Source: Neoarius graeffei
Lineage: Eukaryota; Chordata; Actinopteri; Siluriformes; Ariidae
Assembly (NCBI RefSeq): GCF_027579695.1
Contig: NC_083592.1
Coordinates: forward strand, 36,648,714-36,712,713
Direction of reading: 5' to 3'
Length of the DNA: 64,000 nucleotides
The notes under the pieces were generated by a model. That model was not told where the DNA came from. It ran no database searches and saw only the letters and a program-made list of their open reading frames with translations. The position numbers were made by a program, and so were the translations under genes. Positions 47,290 through 57,926 of the stretch are shown one piece after another. The number at the start of each line of letters is the position of its first letter. Within the stretch, counting starts at the first letter, position 1.

Positions 47290-48278
47290 AAAGTGACACA
47301 GGTCGATGTATTAAAAAGATGAATATTACCCTGTGGAGCTAGAATAACCCCTAGGTACTTGAATCACATGCTGTATTGCTCACTGCCTCATGCCTGTGAA
47401 GAAGAACGAGCTGGAAAAACACCGCATGCTAATGTTTACACTTGGGTACAGAAACGGCTGAAGCTTATTCTCATTATAATATTATAATGAGTGAAGTTGC
47501 AACAAACATGGCGGAACTGGCAGCCTCTGACACAGAAGTGAGCGCTTAAAAGCCATCAATATTTACTCAGCTTGTCTGTCATGTTTTTTTCCCTCTCTTT
47601 TCTGGCACATTTTGCCTCTGACAGTGTCAGATACTTCCTTAAAACTATCATTTTTTGTCTTGATTTATGAGTCTTTGTTCGATCTGGGGGTGGCACGGTG
47701 GTGTCGTGGTTAACACTGTCGCCTCACAGCAAGAAGGTCCTGGGTTTGAGCTCAGCAGCCGGCGAGGGCCTTTCTGTGTGGAGTTTGCATGTTCTCCCCA
47801 TGCAGACACGTGGAGTTTGCATGTTCTTCGGATGCTCCGGTTTCCCCCACAGTCCAAAGAGATGCAGGTTAGGTTAATTGGTGGCTCTACATTGATCGTA
47901 GGTGTGAATGTGAGGGTGTGTGAATGGTTGTTTGTCTCTGTGTGTCAGCCCTGCGATGATCTGGCGACTTGTCCAGGGTGTACCCTGTCTCTCGCCCATA
48001 GTCAGCTGGGATAGGCTCCAGCTTGCCTGTGACCCTGTAGAACAGGATAAGCAGCTACCTCTGGCCCACGCATGACCTCATGTGACTTTTCTGAACTGGC
48101 TGCTAAGCGAGCAGTTTGTAAACAGACTAACGTGGTTAGGACGCCCCGCATTAGGAAATAAAATGCATTGAAACAAGATGATGCATACCAGCAATGGAGA
48201 TGGATATCAGCTCAAACAATTCAGAAAGGGGAGCAGATTAAATGATTCCTGAATCAGCACATCGACCTGTGTCACTTT
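47290..48278. mobile_element. Small TIR element carrying a SINE
   Basis: A perfect 20-bp inverted repeat, AAAGTGACACAGGTCGATGT at 47290-47309 and its complement at 48259-48278. Flanking triplets are near but not equal (TTA/TCA if the first A is host). About 0.6 kb without the SINE. Class uncertain, possibly Harbinger-like. Confidence 0.5.
47687..48058 (+). mobile_element. SINE, ATGAG-family, divergent copy
   Basis: Head GTGGCACGGTGGTGTCGTGG, body with a partial internal duplication (GTGGAGTTTGCATGTTCT occurs twice, near 47778 and 47811), and a degraded 3' end GGATAAGCAGCTACC lacking the ATGAG tail. Older than the other copies. Confidence 0.85.
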
Positions 48279-48488
48279 CAAATTAGCTCTGTCACTTTAA
48301 AATTAGCTATAACTTTTCAGTTGGCCTCAAAAGCCAAGGCTGAAATCATGCATTTGAATGGAAAGGTCTGTATCTATGAAGATTGATATAGTAGATGAGG
48401 AACTAAGCATAAAAAAAGCTAAAAGAAGATATTATGAACTGAATAGTTTCTTCTGGGAAGATAAAAAAAATGGATACTTGAACCACAC
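48279..48488. other. Non-coding flank of the Gypsy element
   Basis: Nothing recognised beyond a tandem echo of the GTCACTTT segment at 48271-48300. Confidence 0.4.
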
Positions 48489-48800
48489 TGTGGCAGCGGG
48501 GGCGTGGTCAAGCATCGGTCTGTGACAGGAGGGTGGAGCCGGGGAAGGTGAGTGGCAGATTCGCTACACCTGACGGTAATTAACCTGTGTTTTGTGTGTG
48601 TTTTCCCAGTAAACCGCTCCCTATTTTAGGAGGCTGAGAGAGAGCAGAGGGAGCGCGACCCGGGAGTGGAGGCTGAGAGTGTGTCTGTGTGCTGCGAGTT
48701 CTTTTTAGACTGAAAAGTTTATTAATAAAATACGCTGTTACTACCTCCAAACGTTGTCCTGCCGTCCTCTGTGCTCCACCCACGCATTGTCCGCGCTACA
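48489..48800 (+). repeat. 5' LTR
   Basis: Starts TGTGGCAGCGG, ends CGCGCTACA. Contains AATAAAATACGC near 48726 as a likely polyadenylation signal and CTATTTTAGGAGG near 48622 at the position of the TATATAAGG in the copy at 19289. Confidence 0.93.
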
Positions 48801-48819
48801 GTGGTGCCGAAACCCGGGA
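48801..48819 (+). promoter_or_regulatory. tRNA primer-binding site
   Basis: TGGTGCCGAAACCCGGG begins one base after the LTR. The TGG start pairs with the CCA end of a tRNA. The same site, with one change, follows the LTR at 19603. I do not assign the tRNA species. Confidence 0.75.
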
Positions 48820-48847
48820 AAAGGTGGAGCACCAGTGCTACAGCTCC

Positions 48848-51800
48848 ATGGAATCCTCCCCGTTCGCGGACTTGGTCCACGCCCTCGCCACGGCTCAGCA
48901 GAGCCAGCACCAGGCACTCGTCACGCTCCGAACGGAGCAGGAGCGCCGCTTCGAAGCCCTGGTGCTGGCTCAACAGGAAGATCGAGAGGCGTTCCGGCGG
49001 CTCCTCGCGTCGGCGGGGTCCACCAGCGCCCCGGCCGCGGGCCCGTCTCCCCTCACTGTGACCAAGATGGGCCCGCAGGACGACCCCGAGGCTTTCATCA
49101 CCTTGTTCGAGCAGGTCGCCGAAGCCTCGGGGTGGCCGATGGAGCAGCGCGCGGCGCGCCTCCTCCCCCTCCTGACTGGAGAGGCGCAGCTGGCCGCATT
49201 ACAGCTCCCCGCCGACCGCCGGCTGGCCTACGCTGACCTTCGCCGGGCCGTCCTCCAGCGCGTGGGGCGCACGCCGGAGCAGCAGCGCCAGCGCTTCCGC
49301 GCGCTGCGGATGGAGGAAGCCGGCAGCCCGTTCGCGTTTGGCTAGCAGCTCCGGGACGCCTGCTGGCGGTGGCTGAGGGCCGAAGATCGCGACGCCGAGG
49401 GAATCATCGACCAGGTGGCGCTGGAACAGTTCGTTGCCCGCTTACCAGCCGGAACCGCGGAGTGGGTCCAGTGCCACCGCCCGGCGTCGCTGGATCAGGC
49501 CGTAGGACTGGCGGAGGATCATCTGGCGGCTGTACCGGCGGCAGGACAACGGATGACATCGTCTTCTGTCTCCTCTTCTCTCTCTCTGTCTTCCCCCCCT
49601 CCTCCCGTGTCCCGTCCTCGCCCCATTCCCCCACCACGGAGGCGGGGGCCGGCCCCACCCCAGCCGGCCCGTCGCACCCGTGGTGCCCTCCCGTTTCTCC
49701 CTTCTGTGTCTGTCTCTCCCCCCCCTCAGGTGAGTGAGCCCCAGAACACAGTTGCAGAGGGGAGGCCCGGGCCGGTTTGCTGGCGCTGCGGGGAACCGGG
49801 CCACCTGCAGCAACAATGTGCAGCGATGGAGGTGGGGGCGGTGGTGCGGATCCCCGACGCGCCAGAGGCTGCCCTCGATCGGGCCGGAGCGTATCGCATA
49901 CCGGTAAGTGTACAAGGGGCTACATATCAGGCGTTGGTGGATTCAGGCTGCAATCAGACCTCGATCCGCCAAAGCCTGGTGCAAGACGAGGCATTGGGGG
50001 GAGCACAAGGGGTGAAGGTGTTGTGTGTGCACGGGGATATTCACAGCTACCCGTTGGTGTCGGTCCACATATATTTTAGAGGGGAAAAATCTATAGTGAA
50101 GGCGGCGGTTAATCCTCGCCTTACCCACTCTTTGATCTTGGGGACCGATTGGCCGGGATTTCGGGGTTTAATGGCACGCCTAGTAAAGAGTGGGTCCTGC
50201 CGGTTGACGGGGGAGGGTCCCAGTGTCGCTTTGGCTGGAGCGGCGGTCGCAGAGCCGTCTACGTCACCTCCGCGACAGGGTGAGGAGCCGCCGGCCCCTC
50301 CTCTTGCTATTGGGGAATCCCTCGTGGATTTCCCACTGGAACAATCGCGAGACGAGACTCTGCGACACGCGTTTGACCAAGTGAGAGTAATCGATGGTCA
50401 AACGCTCCAGCCGAACGCCACCCCGTCCTTCCCCTATTTTTCCATTTTGAAGGATAGATTATATCGAGTGACGCAGGACACTCAGACGAAAGAGCGAGTC
50501 ACCCAGTTATTAATTCCAAAGAGCCGCCGGGAATTGGTATTCCAGGCGGCCCACTTTAATCCCATGGCTGGACACCTCGGGCAGGATAAGACACTCGCCC
50601 GGATAATGGCCCGATTCTATTGGCCGGGGATTCGCGGCGACGTCCGTAAGTGGTGTACGGCGTGCCGCGAATGCCAGTTAGTAAATCCAGCGGCCATTCC
50701 AAAAGCGCCCTTGCGCCCCCTACCATTAATCGAGACCCCGTTCGAAAGAATTGGGATGGATCTCGTTGGGCCATTAGATCGGTCAACACGAGGGTACCGC
50801 TTTATATTAGTCCTGGTGGACTATGCAACGCGATACCCGGAAGCGGTGCCTCTTCGCAATATCTCAGCACGCAGTATTGCAGAGGCCCTCTTCCACGTCA
50901 TCTCCCGGGTTGGAATCCCGAAAGAGATTCTGACTGACCAAGGCACCTCGTTTATGTCACGAACACTGAGCGAACTGTATGGGCTACTAGGTATTAAGCC
51001 GATCCGCACCAGCGTTTATCACCCACAGACGGACGGTTTAGTTGAACGGTTCAATCGCACCCTCAAGAATATTATTAAAAAATTCGTAAGTGAGGACGCA
51101 CGTAACTGGGATAAGTGGCTCGAACCCTTGTTGTTTGCAGTGCGAGAGGTCCCCCAAGCCTCCACGGGGTTTTCCCCGTTTGAATTATTATACGGGCGTA
51201 AGCCGCGCGGCATCTTAGATGTACTGCGGGAAAATTGGGAGGAGGGACCTTCACAGAGCAAAAACGAAATTCAGTACGTTATGGATCTGCGTGCAAAACT
51301 CCACACGCTCACCCACCTAACTCAGGAGAATTTGCGGCAGGCCCAGGAACGGCAAGTCCGCCTGTACAACAAGGGCACGCGCCTTAGAGAGTTCACTCCG
51401 GGAGAGAAGGTACTCGTCCTGTTGCCCACGTCGAGCTCCAAATTAATCGCCAAGTGGCAAGGACCCTTTGAGGTCACACGGCGAGTCGGGGACGTCGACT
51501 ACGAGGTTAGGCGAACGGACAGGGAGGGGCCGCTACAGATCTACCACCTCAATCTGCTGAAACTCTGGAATGAGGAGGTCCCCGTGGCGTTGGTGTCGGT
51601 AGTTCCGGAGAAGGCGGAGCTGGGGCCGGAGGTCCCCAAAGGGTCATTGGCATCACGTACCTCTCCGGTCCCCTGTGGAGACCACCTCTCCCCGACCCAA
51701 CTCACGGAGGTCGCCCAGTTGCAGGCCGAGTTTTCGGATGTGTTCTCGCCCCTGCCCGGTCGCACGAACCTCATAGAACACCACATAGAGACGCCCCCGG

Positions 51801-53212
51801 GGGTGGTAGTGCGTAGCCGCCCTTATAGACTACCCGAACACAAAAAAAAGGTGGTTCGGGAAGAACTTCAGGCCATGCTCGAAATGGGCATCGTCGAGGA
51901 GTCCCACAGTGACTGGAGCAGCCCAGTGGTCTTGGTTCCCAAGGCCGACGGGTCGGTCCGGTTCTGTGTGGACTATAGAAAAGTCAACGCGGTGTCTAAA
52001 TTCGACGCATACCCAATGCCTCGTATTGATGAGCTGCTCGATCGACTAGGCACGGCTCGCTTTTACTCGACACTGGATTTGACGAAGGGATATTGGCAGA
52101 TCCCCTTGACTCCATTATCCCGAGAGAAAACGGCCTTTTCCACACCGTTCGGCTTACACCAGTTCGTCACACTTCCGTTTGGGCTGTTTGGGGCGCCCGC
52201 TACGTTTCAGCGGCTGATGGACCGGGTCCTCCGGCCGCACGCCACCTATGCGGCTGCGTACCTAGACGACATCATCATTTATAGCAATGACTGGCAGCGG
52301 CACCTGCAACACCTGAGGGCCGTCCTTAGGTCGCTGAGGCGGGCGGGACTCACTGCCAACCCGAAGAAGTGTGCGATTGGGCGGGTGGAAGTACGGTATC
52401 TGGGCTTCCACTTGGGCAACGGGCAGGTGCGTCCCCAAATTAATAAGACTGCAGCGATTGCGGCCTGCCCGAGGCCCAAGACCAAAAAGGGGGTGAGACA
52501 GTTCCTGGGGCTGGCTGGCTACTATCGTAGGTTTATACCTAATTATTCGGGCGTCACCAGCCCGCTGACTGACCTCACTAAAAAGGGGGCACCAGATCCG
52601 GTCCAGTGGACGGAGCAGTGCCAGCGGGCTTTCTCTGAGGTAAAGGCTGCACTGTGTGGGGGGCCACTCTTACACTCCCCTGACTTCTCTCTCCCTTTTT
52701 TGTTGCAGACGGACGCGTCGGACAGAGGGCTGGGGGCCGTTTTGTCCCAGCAGGTGGAGGGGGAGGACCGCCCAGTCCTATACATCAGCCGCAAGCTGTC
52801 AGTGCATGAGGGGCGCTACAGCACCATTGAGAAGGAGTGCCTGGCGATCAAGTGGGCGGTCCTCGCCCTCCGTTACTACCTGCTGGGGCGCTCTTTCACC
52901 CTCTGTTCGGACCACGCGCCCCTCCAGTGGCTCCACCGCATGAAGGATGCCAACGCGCGGATCACCCATTGGTATCTGGCACTCCAACCCTTCAACTTCA
53001 AGGTGGTCCACAGGCCGGGGGCGCAGATGGTCGTGGCGGACTTCCTCTCCCGTCAAGGGGGGGGGGAGTCGGCTGCGGGCCGGACGGGCGCCCGGCCTGA
53101 GTCGGGCGGTGGGGGTATGTGGCAGCGGGGGCGTGGTCAAGCATCGGTCTGTGACAGGAGGGTGGAGCCGGGGAAGGTGAGTGGCAGATTCGCTACACCT
53201 GACGGTAATTAA
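48848..53212 (+). CDS. Gag-Pol polyprotein of the Gmr1-like element, one in-frame stop
   Basis: Frame opens with MESSPFADLVHALATAQQSQ; the capsid region continues through DDPEAFITLFEQVAEASGWP. TAG at 49343-49345 replaces a CAG present in the sister copy at 19648 (FGQQLRD). Beyond it the same frame runs on: zinc knuckle CWRCGEPGHLQQQC (49778-49819), protease ALVDSGCNQTSI (about 49931-49966), integrase with H-H-C-C finger (HFNPMAGH...CTACRECQ), acidic core in MDLVGPL, TDQGTSFM and a GPFEV module (about 50540-51550), reverse transcriptase with WSSPVVLVPKADGSVRFCVD and YLDD (about 52259-52270), RNase H with LLQTDASDRGLG, EKECLAIKWA and CSDHAPLQW (to about 53050). The frame ends inside the 3' LTR. 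Only the stop keeps this copy from full coding capacity. Confidence 0.9.
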
Positions 53213-53429
53213 CCTGTGTTTTGTGTGTGTTTTCCCAGTAAACCGCTCCCTATTTTAGGAGGCTGAGAGAGAGCAGAGGGAGCGCGACCCGGGAGTGGAG
53301 GCTGAGAGTGTGTCTGTGTGCTGCGAGTTCTTTTTAGACTGAAAAGTTTATTAATAAAATACGCTGTTACTACCTCCAAACGTTGTCCTGCCGTCCTCTG
53401 TGCTCCACCCACGCATTGTCCGCGCTACA
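53118..53429 (+). repeat. 3' LTR
   Basis: Same 312 bases as the 5' LTR by eye. It is preceded by GGCGGTGGGGGTA, a weak polypurine-like stretch. Confidence 0.93.
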
Positions 53430-53434
53430 CACAC

Positions 53435-54425
53435 ACAGGCAAGAACATACCTAACAAAGTGAAGTTTTTGAAGAAAATGAATACACAAAAAAATATAGCT
53501 GAGATAGATGCCTATCATTAATATTTATTACATTCTAGAATAGAAAAGCTCTTGCTTATTGCTTTGATTTGTTAGTAAATATATTATAGGCTTCTCATAC
53601 TAACACAAAAGGGCTGCACGCTAACGTCTAAACAGAGTGGCTACATCATCCTGGTCAAAGAATTTGTATAATACGGCAGGTTGGGGCGAGTACAGATATG
53701 AATGCCTCCAGCAATGAAACTCATTGCACTTACTGTAACTTGCCTATCTTGTTGAGGAAATTATGATTTAGTGTGTGTTCAGACTTGTGTACATGGCAGG
53801 ACACGCAAAACAGAACTCAAGTGCTCAAGCTGCAAGTTGCTGGGTTTTTATTTTATTTTTTTAATCTAATTTATGGTGTTCATTATGTGCCTATTTATAT
53901 TTACTGGCACTGTCAAATCATGTACAATCACAAAACCTTATACTCTGCTCCTACCTACAAAGTCTTTGATGGAAATACTATAATGTGAGCCTTCCTGCTT
54001 ATTGGATTTCCTAAAACACTGTAATTATGCTGTATTACCAACCTGTTTTCTTGTGAATTGCAAATCTGCACACTTTGTCACGCACACATAGACACACAGG
54101 TCACACGGTCATGCAGGCACGTCCACCCCGACATCAACTGATACTCATTCTAGCATCTTGAAATGGAGGATATTGGGCAAAGCTTTCTCAAAGCAAGGAT
54201 GGCAGTCATTATGATTGTTTACAATTTCTATGACCAGCATTCGTGCATTCTGCGGTCAAATAAAACTATGCATGAAAGAACTGCAATGGCTGCATAAAAA
54301 AAGTAGAAAAACGCTGCATGCTTAAGAGAAGTACAATGCATTAATGTGAAAAGTGGAAGATGAGGTTTGATATTACAGAACTGGGAGTATGGAAGTATTT
54401 ACTAGTAATGCTCCAATCTGGAACT
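53435..54425. other. Non-coding, 3' side of the slc51b-like gene
   Basis: AT-rich. As the gene is on the minus strand, the part next to 54425 is its 3' UTR. No repeat recognised. Confidence 0.4.
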
Positions 54426-54964
54426 TTAAGAGGTTTGGTAGTTATCGAATAGCGGTGTCACAGTGCCATCCTTCCATTCAACCAGGATCTCCCCACGCTG
54501 AATGGATGGAGAATGGGGAGGTTTCATGGGATGTTTGGTGAGAGGAGCTCTTTCACTGGGAACTGGGGAGTCAGGCTGATTGGCTTCGTCATTGGATGTG
54601 CATGACTTAAGAACCACAACAGTTTTCTTCTGCCTGGCAGACAAAGCAAGGACAGTAAAAGAAAGAACTAGAATAAGAATAATGCCCTGTACAGTTAAAC
54701 TTGATATTCCTCACATTATGTCGTATTATAAATAAGGTATTGCATGATGGCTGCTCATGCTCAACTACAACTCATGCTTCTGAAGAAAACTCAAAATAAT
54801 TGTCAGCATATCAGTCACACATTATGTCAAATAAGAATTAGAGACTAATTCGTGACAAGGGAAGTAACCTCACCTATTCTGATAGATGTTCAGGAAGAGG
54901 ATGACCATCCCAATGATGAGGGCAAGGGAGCTCAGGACCAGCATGGTCACCTTCCATTCGATTC
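54426..54964 (-). CDS. slc51b: Organic solute transporter beta-like protein, last two exons
   Basis: Exons on the minus strand: 54964-54874 (91 nt) and 54633-54426 (stop at 54428-54426), with AG acceptors at 54966-54965 and 54635-54634 and a GTGAGG donor at 54873. The joined frame reads IEWKVTMLVLSSLALIIGMV, ILFLNIYQNRQKKTVVVLKS and a hydrophilic tail ending GEILVEWKDGTVTPLFDNYQ-TS. One membrane span follows a Trp, with basic residues right after it, then a cytoplasmic tail with an acidic/aromatic end. Human OSTbeta (from memory) has the same layout: W before the span, IIS-MVLL in it, R-K-x-K after it, and VELELK...VLSVF near the end. OSTbeta pairs with OSTalpha for bile acid and steroid export at the basolateral membrane. 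The N-terminal exon(s) should lie at higher coordinates but I could not find them. Another single-span protein is possible. Confidence 0.6.
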
Positions 54965-55233
54965 CTTTTAAAGACATATACACATAGTTATTTATCTATA
55001 ATTTGGCATTTGTGGGTGATATGTTGTTGTGCAGGAGTAAATTAGGCAAATTTATGAGGTGTCTATAAGAGGGTGGGCATGGGCTAGTTCTTGGATGCTT
55101 GGTGCCAACATTCACTGATATTTTATGATCAATATTTATGTCCTTTCGTCATTAAAATGGGATTAAAGCAAGTTTTCAATATGTTTACTTCCATCCTTAA
55201 GTCTTAATCTAAAACCTAAGTATAAATATAGCT
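54965..55233 (-). other. Intron or upstream sequence of the slc51b-like gene
   Basis: No exon with a fitting phase (it must end with one base before GA-ATC) was recognised. Confidence 0.4.
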
Positions 55234-55735
55234 GCAAGCGGCGATGAAGGGCCCGAGCACCTCCGGTATACCAAATATGGCATGAATCCAACAAACTGCC
55301 TAGGAGGAGAATGTCAAAATGTAGCATGTATCAAAATGCACAAAACAAAAAATAACTCACTTCCTGTTGAGTATGGCTAATACAATGTACATTACAATTT
55401 TTTTCATCTTGGGGCACCCCACACACTTACCAAATCTGACATGGATAGGTGAAAATATATACTGGGTAAAAGTTTCAATGACATGAGACTTTTACCCAGT
55501 GCTATAGAGTCCCCCGGACACATCCAAAGCCAGGCCTCTATCCCTGAGTAGTGGTGGCTAGGACTGATGTGTGTACCAAATTTCATGAGTTGTTGCCCAT
55601 GGCAACCACCTCAAAAATGGACAAGTCTTGAAGAAGAAGAATCCTTAGGAAAACAATAGGGCCTTGCACCTCAGTGCAGTGCCCTACGGTAGACACTTGG
55701 GGCCATGCACCTCCGGTGCTCAGGCCCTAATTAGG
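55234..55735. repeat. Fish interspersed repeat (AGCTGCAAGCGGCGATGA)
   Basis: Starts AGCTGCAAGCGGCGATGAAG, continues GGCCCGAGCACCTCCGG, and ends with CACCTCCGGTGCTCAGGCCC TAATTAG. A repeat I know to be common in fish. A near-palindrome TGGGTAAAAGTTTC / GACTTTTACCCA lies at 55463-55500. Class unknown. Confidence 0.55.
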
Positions 55736-56385
55736 TCACAAAAACATAGTTGGAGACCCCGAAATATTTTATGACAAGTAGGAAATGTTTATTTATGGAT
55801 GGTTCACATAACACACATATGGAGCAGCTGATTATATCCATCAGATTACATTGTTCTGTACAGTAATTGTGCGATATTCATAAAAAGGTCAAAGAAAACA
55901 CTTCCCTGATTTGTTAAATCACAAACCACTGTGATGAGAACCCATAGGGGAAGTGGTGGCTCAGTGGTGGTTTAGTTTTGAGATGTAGCCAGTGGTGTCA
56001 TTAGGCCCTATCACTCGGGGCTATAGCACTGGGTATTTTGAGTCTAGCCCTGGGTATTTTTGCTCTAAAAGAAAAAAGAGATTAATAGAAAACAACTGAC
56101 TGAAACAGATCAGAACTTGACTTGCAGCGTCCGAAGATGGAAAATATCTCAACAATGTAACCTATCGAATTATGCATGCACGAAAGCCACTCCTTGTAGC
56201 CTGGTTATGTTGAATTTACAGTGTAGGGTCTGTATGATTAGTGTGCCAGGCTAGCTCAAAAGTTTGAGTGGTTTAATGAATATCTACAGGGATGGTCTTT
56301 TTGCCCCGGCTAAGTTTATTTAACAGGTCAACAACAATTTATATTCATGTAGACACCAATAGTTGCCCTAACATAATTTAATCAT
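55736..56385. other. Non-coding, nothing recognised
   Basis: AT-rich. A short direct repeat CTGGGTATTTT...GAGTCTAGCCCTGGGTATTTT lies near 56028-56060. Confidence 0.4.
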
Positions 56386-56397
56386 ATGTTTTAATGC

Positions 56398-56765
56398 GGG
56401 CAGCATGGTGGTGTAGTCGTTAGCGCTGTCGCCTCACAGCAAGAAGGTCCGGGTTCGAGCCCCGTGGCCAACGAGGGCCTTTCTGTGTGGAGTTTGCATG
56501 TTCTCCCCATGTCCACATGGGTTTCCTCCGGGTGCTCCGGTTTCCCCCACAGTCCAAAGACATGCAGGTTAGGTTAACTGGTGACTCTAAATTGACTGTG
56601 AGTGTGAATGGTTGTCTGTGTCTATGTGTCAGCCCGGTGATGATCTGACGACTTGTCCAGGGTGTACCCCGCCTTTCGCCCGTAGTCAGCTGGGATAGGC
56701 TCCAGCTTGCCTGAGAGCCTGTAGAACAGGATAAAGTGGCTGGAGATAATGAGATGAGATGAGAG
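56398..56765 (+). mobile_element. SINE, ATGAG-tailed family
   Basis: Head GGCAGCATGGTGGTGTAG, tail ATGAGATGAGAG. Duplication ATGTTTTAATGC at 56386-56397 and 56766-56777. Confidence 0.92.
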
Positions 56766-56927
56766 ATGTTTTAATGCTACATGCAGCCTACGCAGAACCA
56801 GCCAGTCAACCATCCCATAGCCAGCCTTTAGCATATAAGTCACATATAGGGATAAAATAGTTTTTTTGTTTTGCTACGCACAAATGAGCTGCTGCAGTCA
56901 AGTGAGCCTGGATGCATTGGAGAAAAT

Positions 56928-56928
<1 letters not shown>

Positions 56929-56992
<64 letters not shown>
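56929..56992. repeat. (GT)n microsatellite
   Basis: 64 bases of GT directly before the remaining half of a Tc1 element. Confidence 0.95.
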
Positions 56993-56993
<1 letters not shown>

Positions 56994-57006
56994 CACTGAG
57001 GTCCCG

Positions 57007-57793
57007 AGGTCTGACAAATCAAAAGTAGAAATTCTTTTTAGAAATCATGGACACCACATCCTCCAGGCTAAAGAGGAGAGGGACCATCCGGCTTGTCATC
57101 AGTGCACAGTTCAAAAGCCAGCATCTGTGACGGTATGAGGGTGCATTGGTGCACATGGCATAGGTAGCTTGTACATCTGGGAAGGCATCATTAATGCTGA
57201 ATGATATATACAAGTTTCAGAGCAATATGCTGCCATCCAGACAAAATCTTTTTCAGGGAAGGCCTTCCTTCTTCCAGCAAGGCAATGCCAAACCGCTTTC
57301 TACACATATTAAAACTGCATGGCTCCATAGTAAAAGAGTCCAGGTGCTAAACTGGCCTGCCTGCAGTCCAGACCTGTCTCCCATTGAAAACATTTGCCAC
57401 ATTATGAAGTGCAAAATATGACAAAGGAGACTGAAAAGTTGAGCAACTGAAACTGTATATCAGGAAAGAATGGGACGTTTCTCTTTCAAAACTACAGCAA
57501 TTGGTTTCTTCAGTTCCCAAATGTTTACAGAGTGTTGTTAAAAGTAGAGGTGATGCAACACAGTGGTAAACATGCCCCTGTCCCAACTTTTTTGAAACAT
57601 GTTGCTGAAATCAAATTCAAATGAGCATAATAATTTTCAAAAAACAATAAAATTTCTCAGTTTCAACATTTGATATGTTGTCTTTGTACTACTGTATAGT
57701 CAATGAAATATAGTGTTTCCATGATTTGCAAATCTTCACATTCTGTTTTTATTTATGTTTTACACAGTGTCCCAACTTTTGAAATTGGGGTTG
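57007..57793 (+). mobile_element. Degraded 3' half of a Tc1-like transposon (CAACCCC family)
   Basis: Same family as 23822: RSDKSKVEILFRNHG (first Asp region), [35 protein letters not shown] (third Glu kept), and the 3' end TTGGAATTGGGG-like, here AAATTGGGGTTG followed by TA (57794-57795). Stops and frameshifts throughout. The 5' half is replaced by the (GT)n tract. Confidence 0.85.
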
Positions 57794-57926
57794 TATATTT
57801 TCATTAAACTGATGATAAATTTTATTTGTGATATTTAATAGTCAATTGGCACATGCCTCAGTTTCCTGAGACATTATGGGTGTTGATAATAACTTAATAA
57901 TAAGGAGACAGAAACTGAAGTACATT

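Larger units (their letters stand above)
48489..53429 (+). mobile_element. Complete Gmr1-like Gypsy LTR retrotransposon
   Basis: 4941 bp, flanked by CACAC (48484-48488, 53430-53434). The 312-bp LTRs at both ends look identical base for base. Primer-binding site directly after the 5' LTR (TGGTGCCGAAACCCGGG from 48802). The gag-pol reading frame stays in one phase from 48848 to 53212 apart from one TAG. Domain order is capsid, zinc knuckle, protease, integrase, reverse transcriptase, RNase H: integrase comes before RT, unlike ordinary Gypsy elements and as in the Gmr1 group described from cod and other deuterostomes. A very recent insertion. Confidence 0.93.

Noticed and set aside
48754..49061. 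Overlapping frames antisense or shifted to gag
   Set aside because: GC-rich coding sequence opens all frames; only the frame with capsid, zinc knuckle and pol motifs is supported.
53118..53212. C-terminal tail of pol reading into the LTR as a real domain
   Set aside because: The last 32 codons are simply LTR sequence read until the first stop; no domain pattern.
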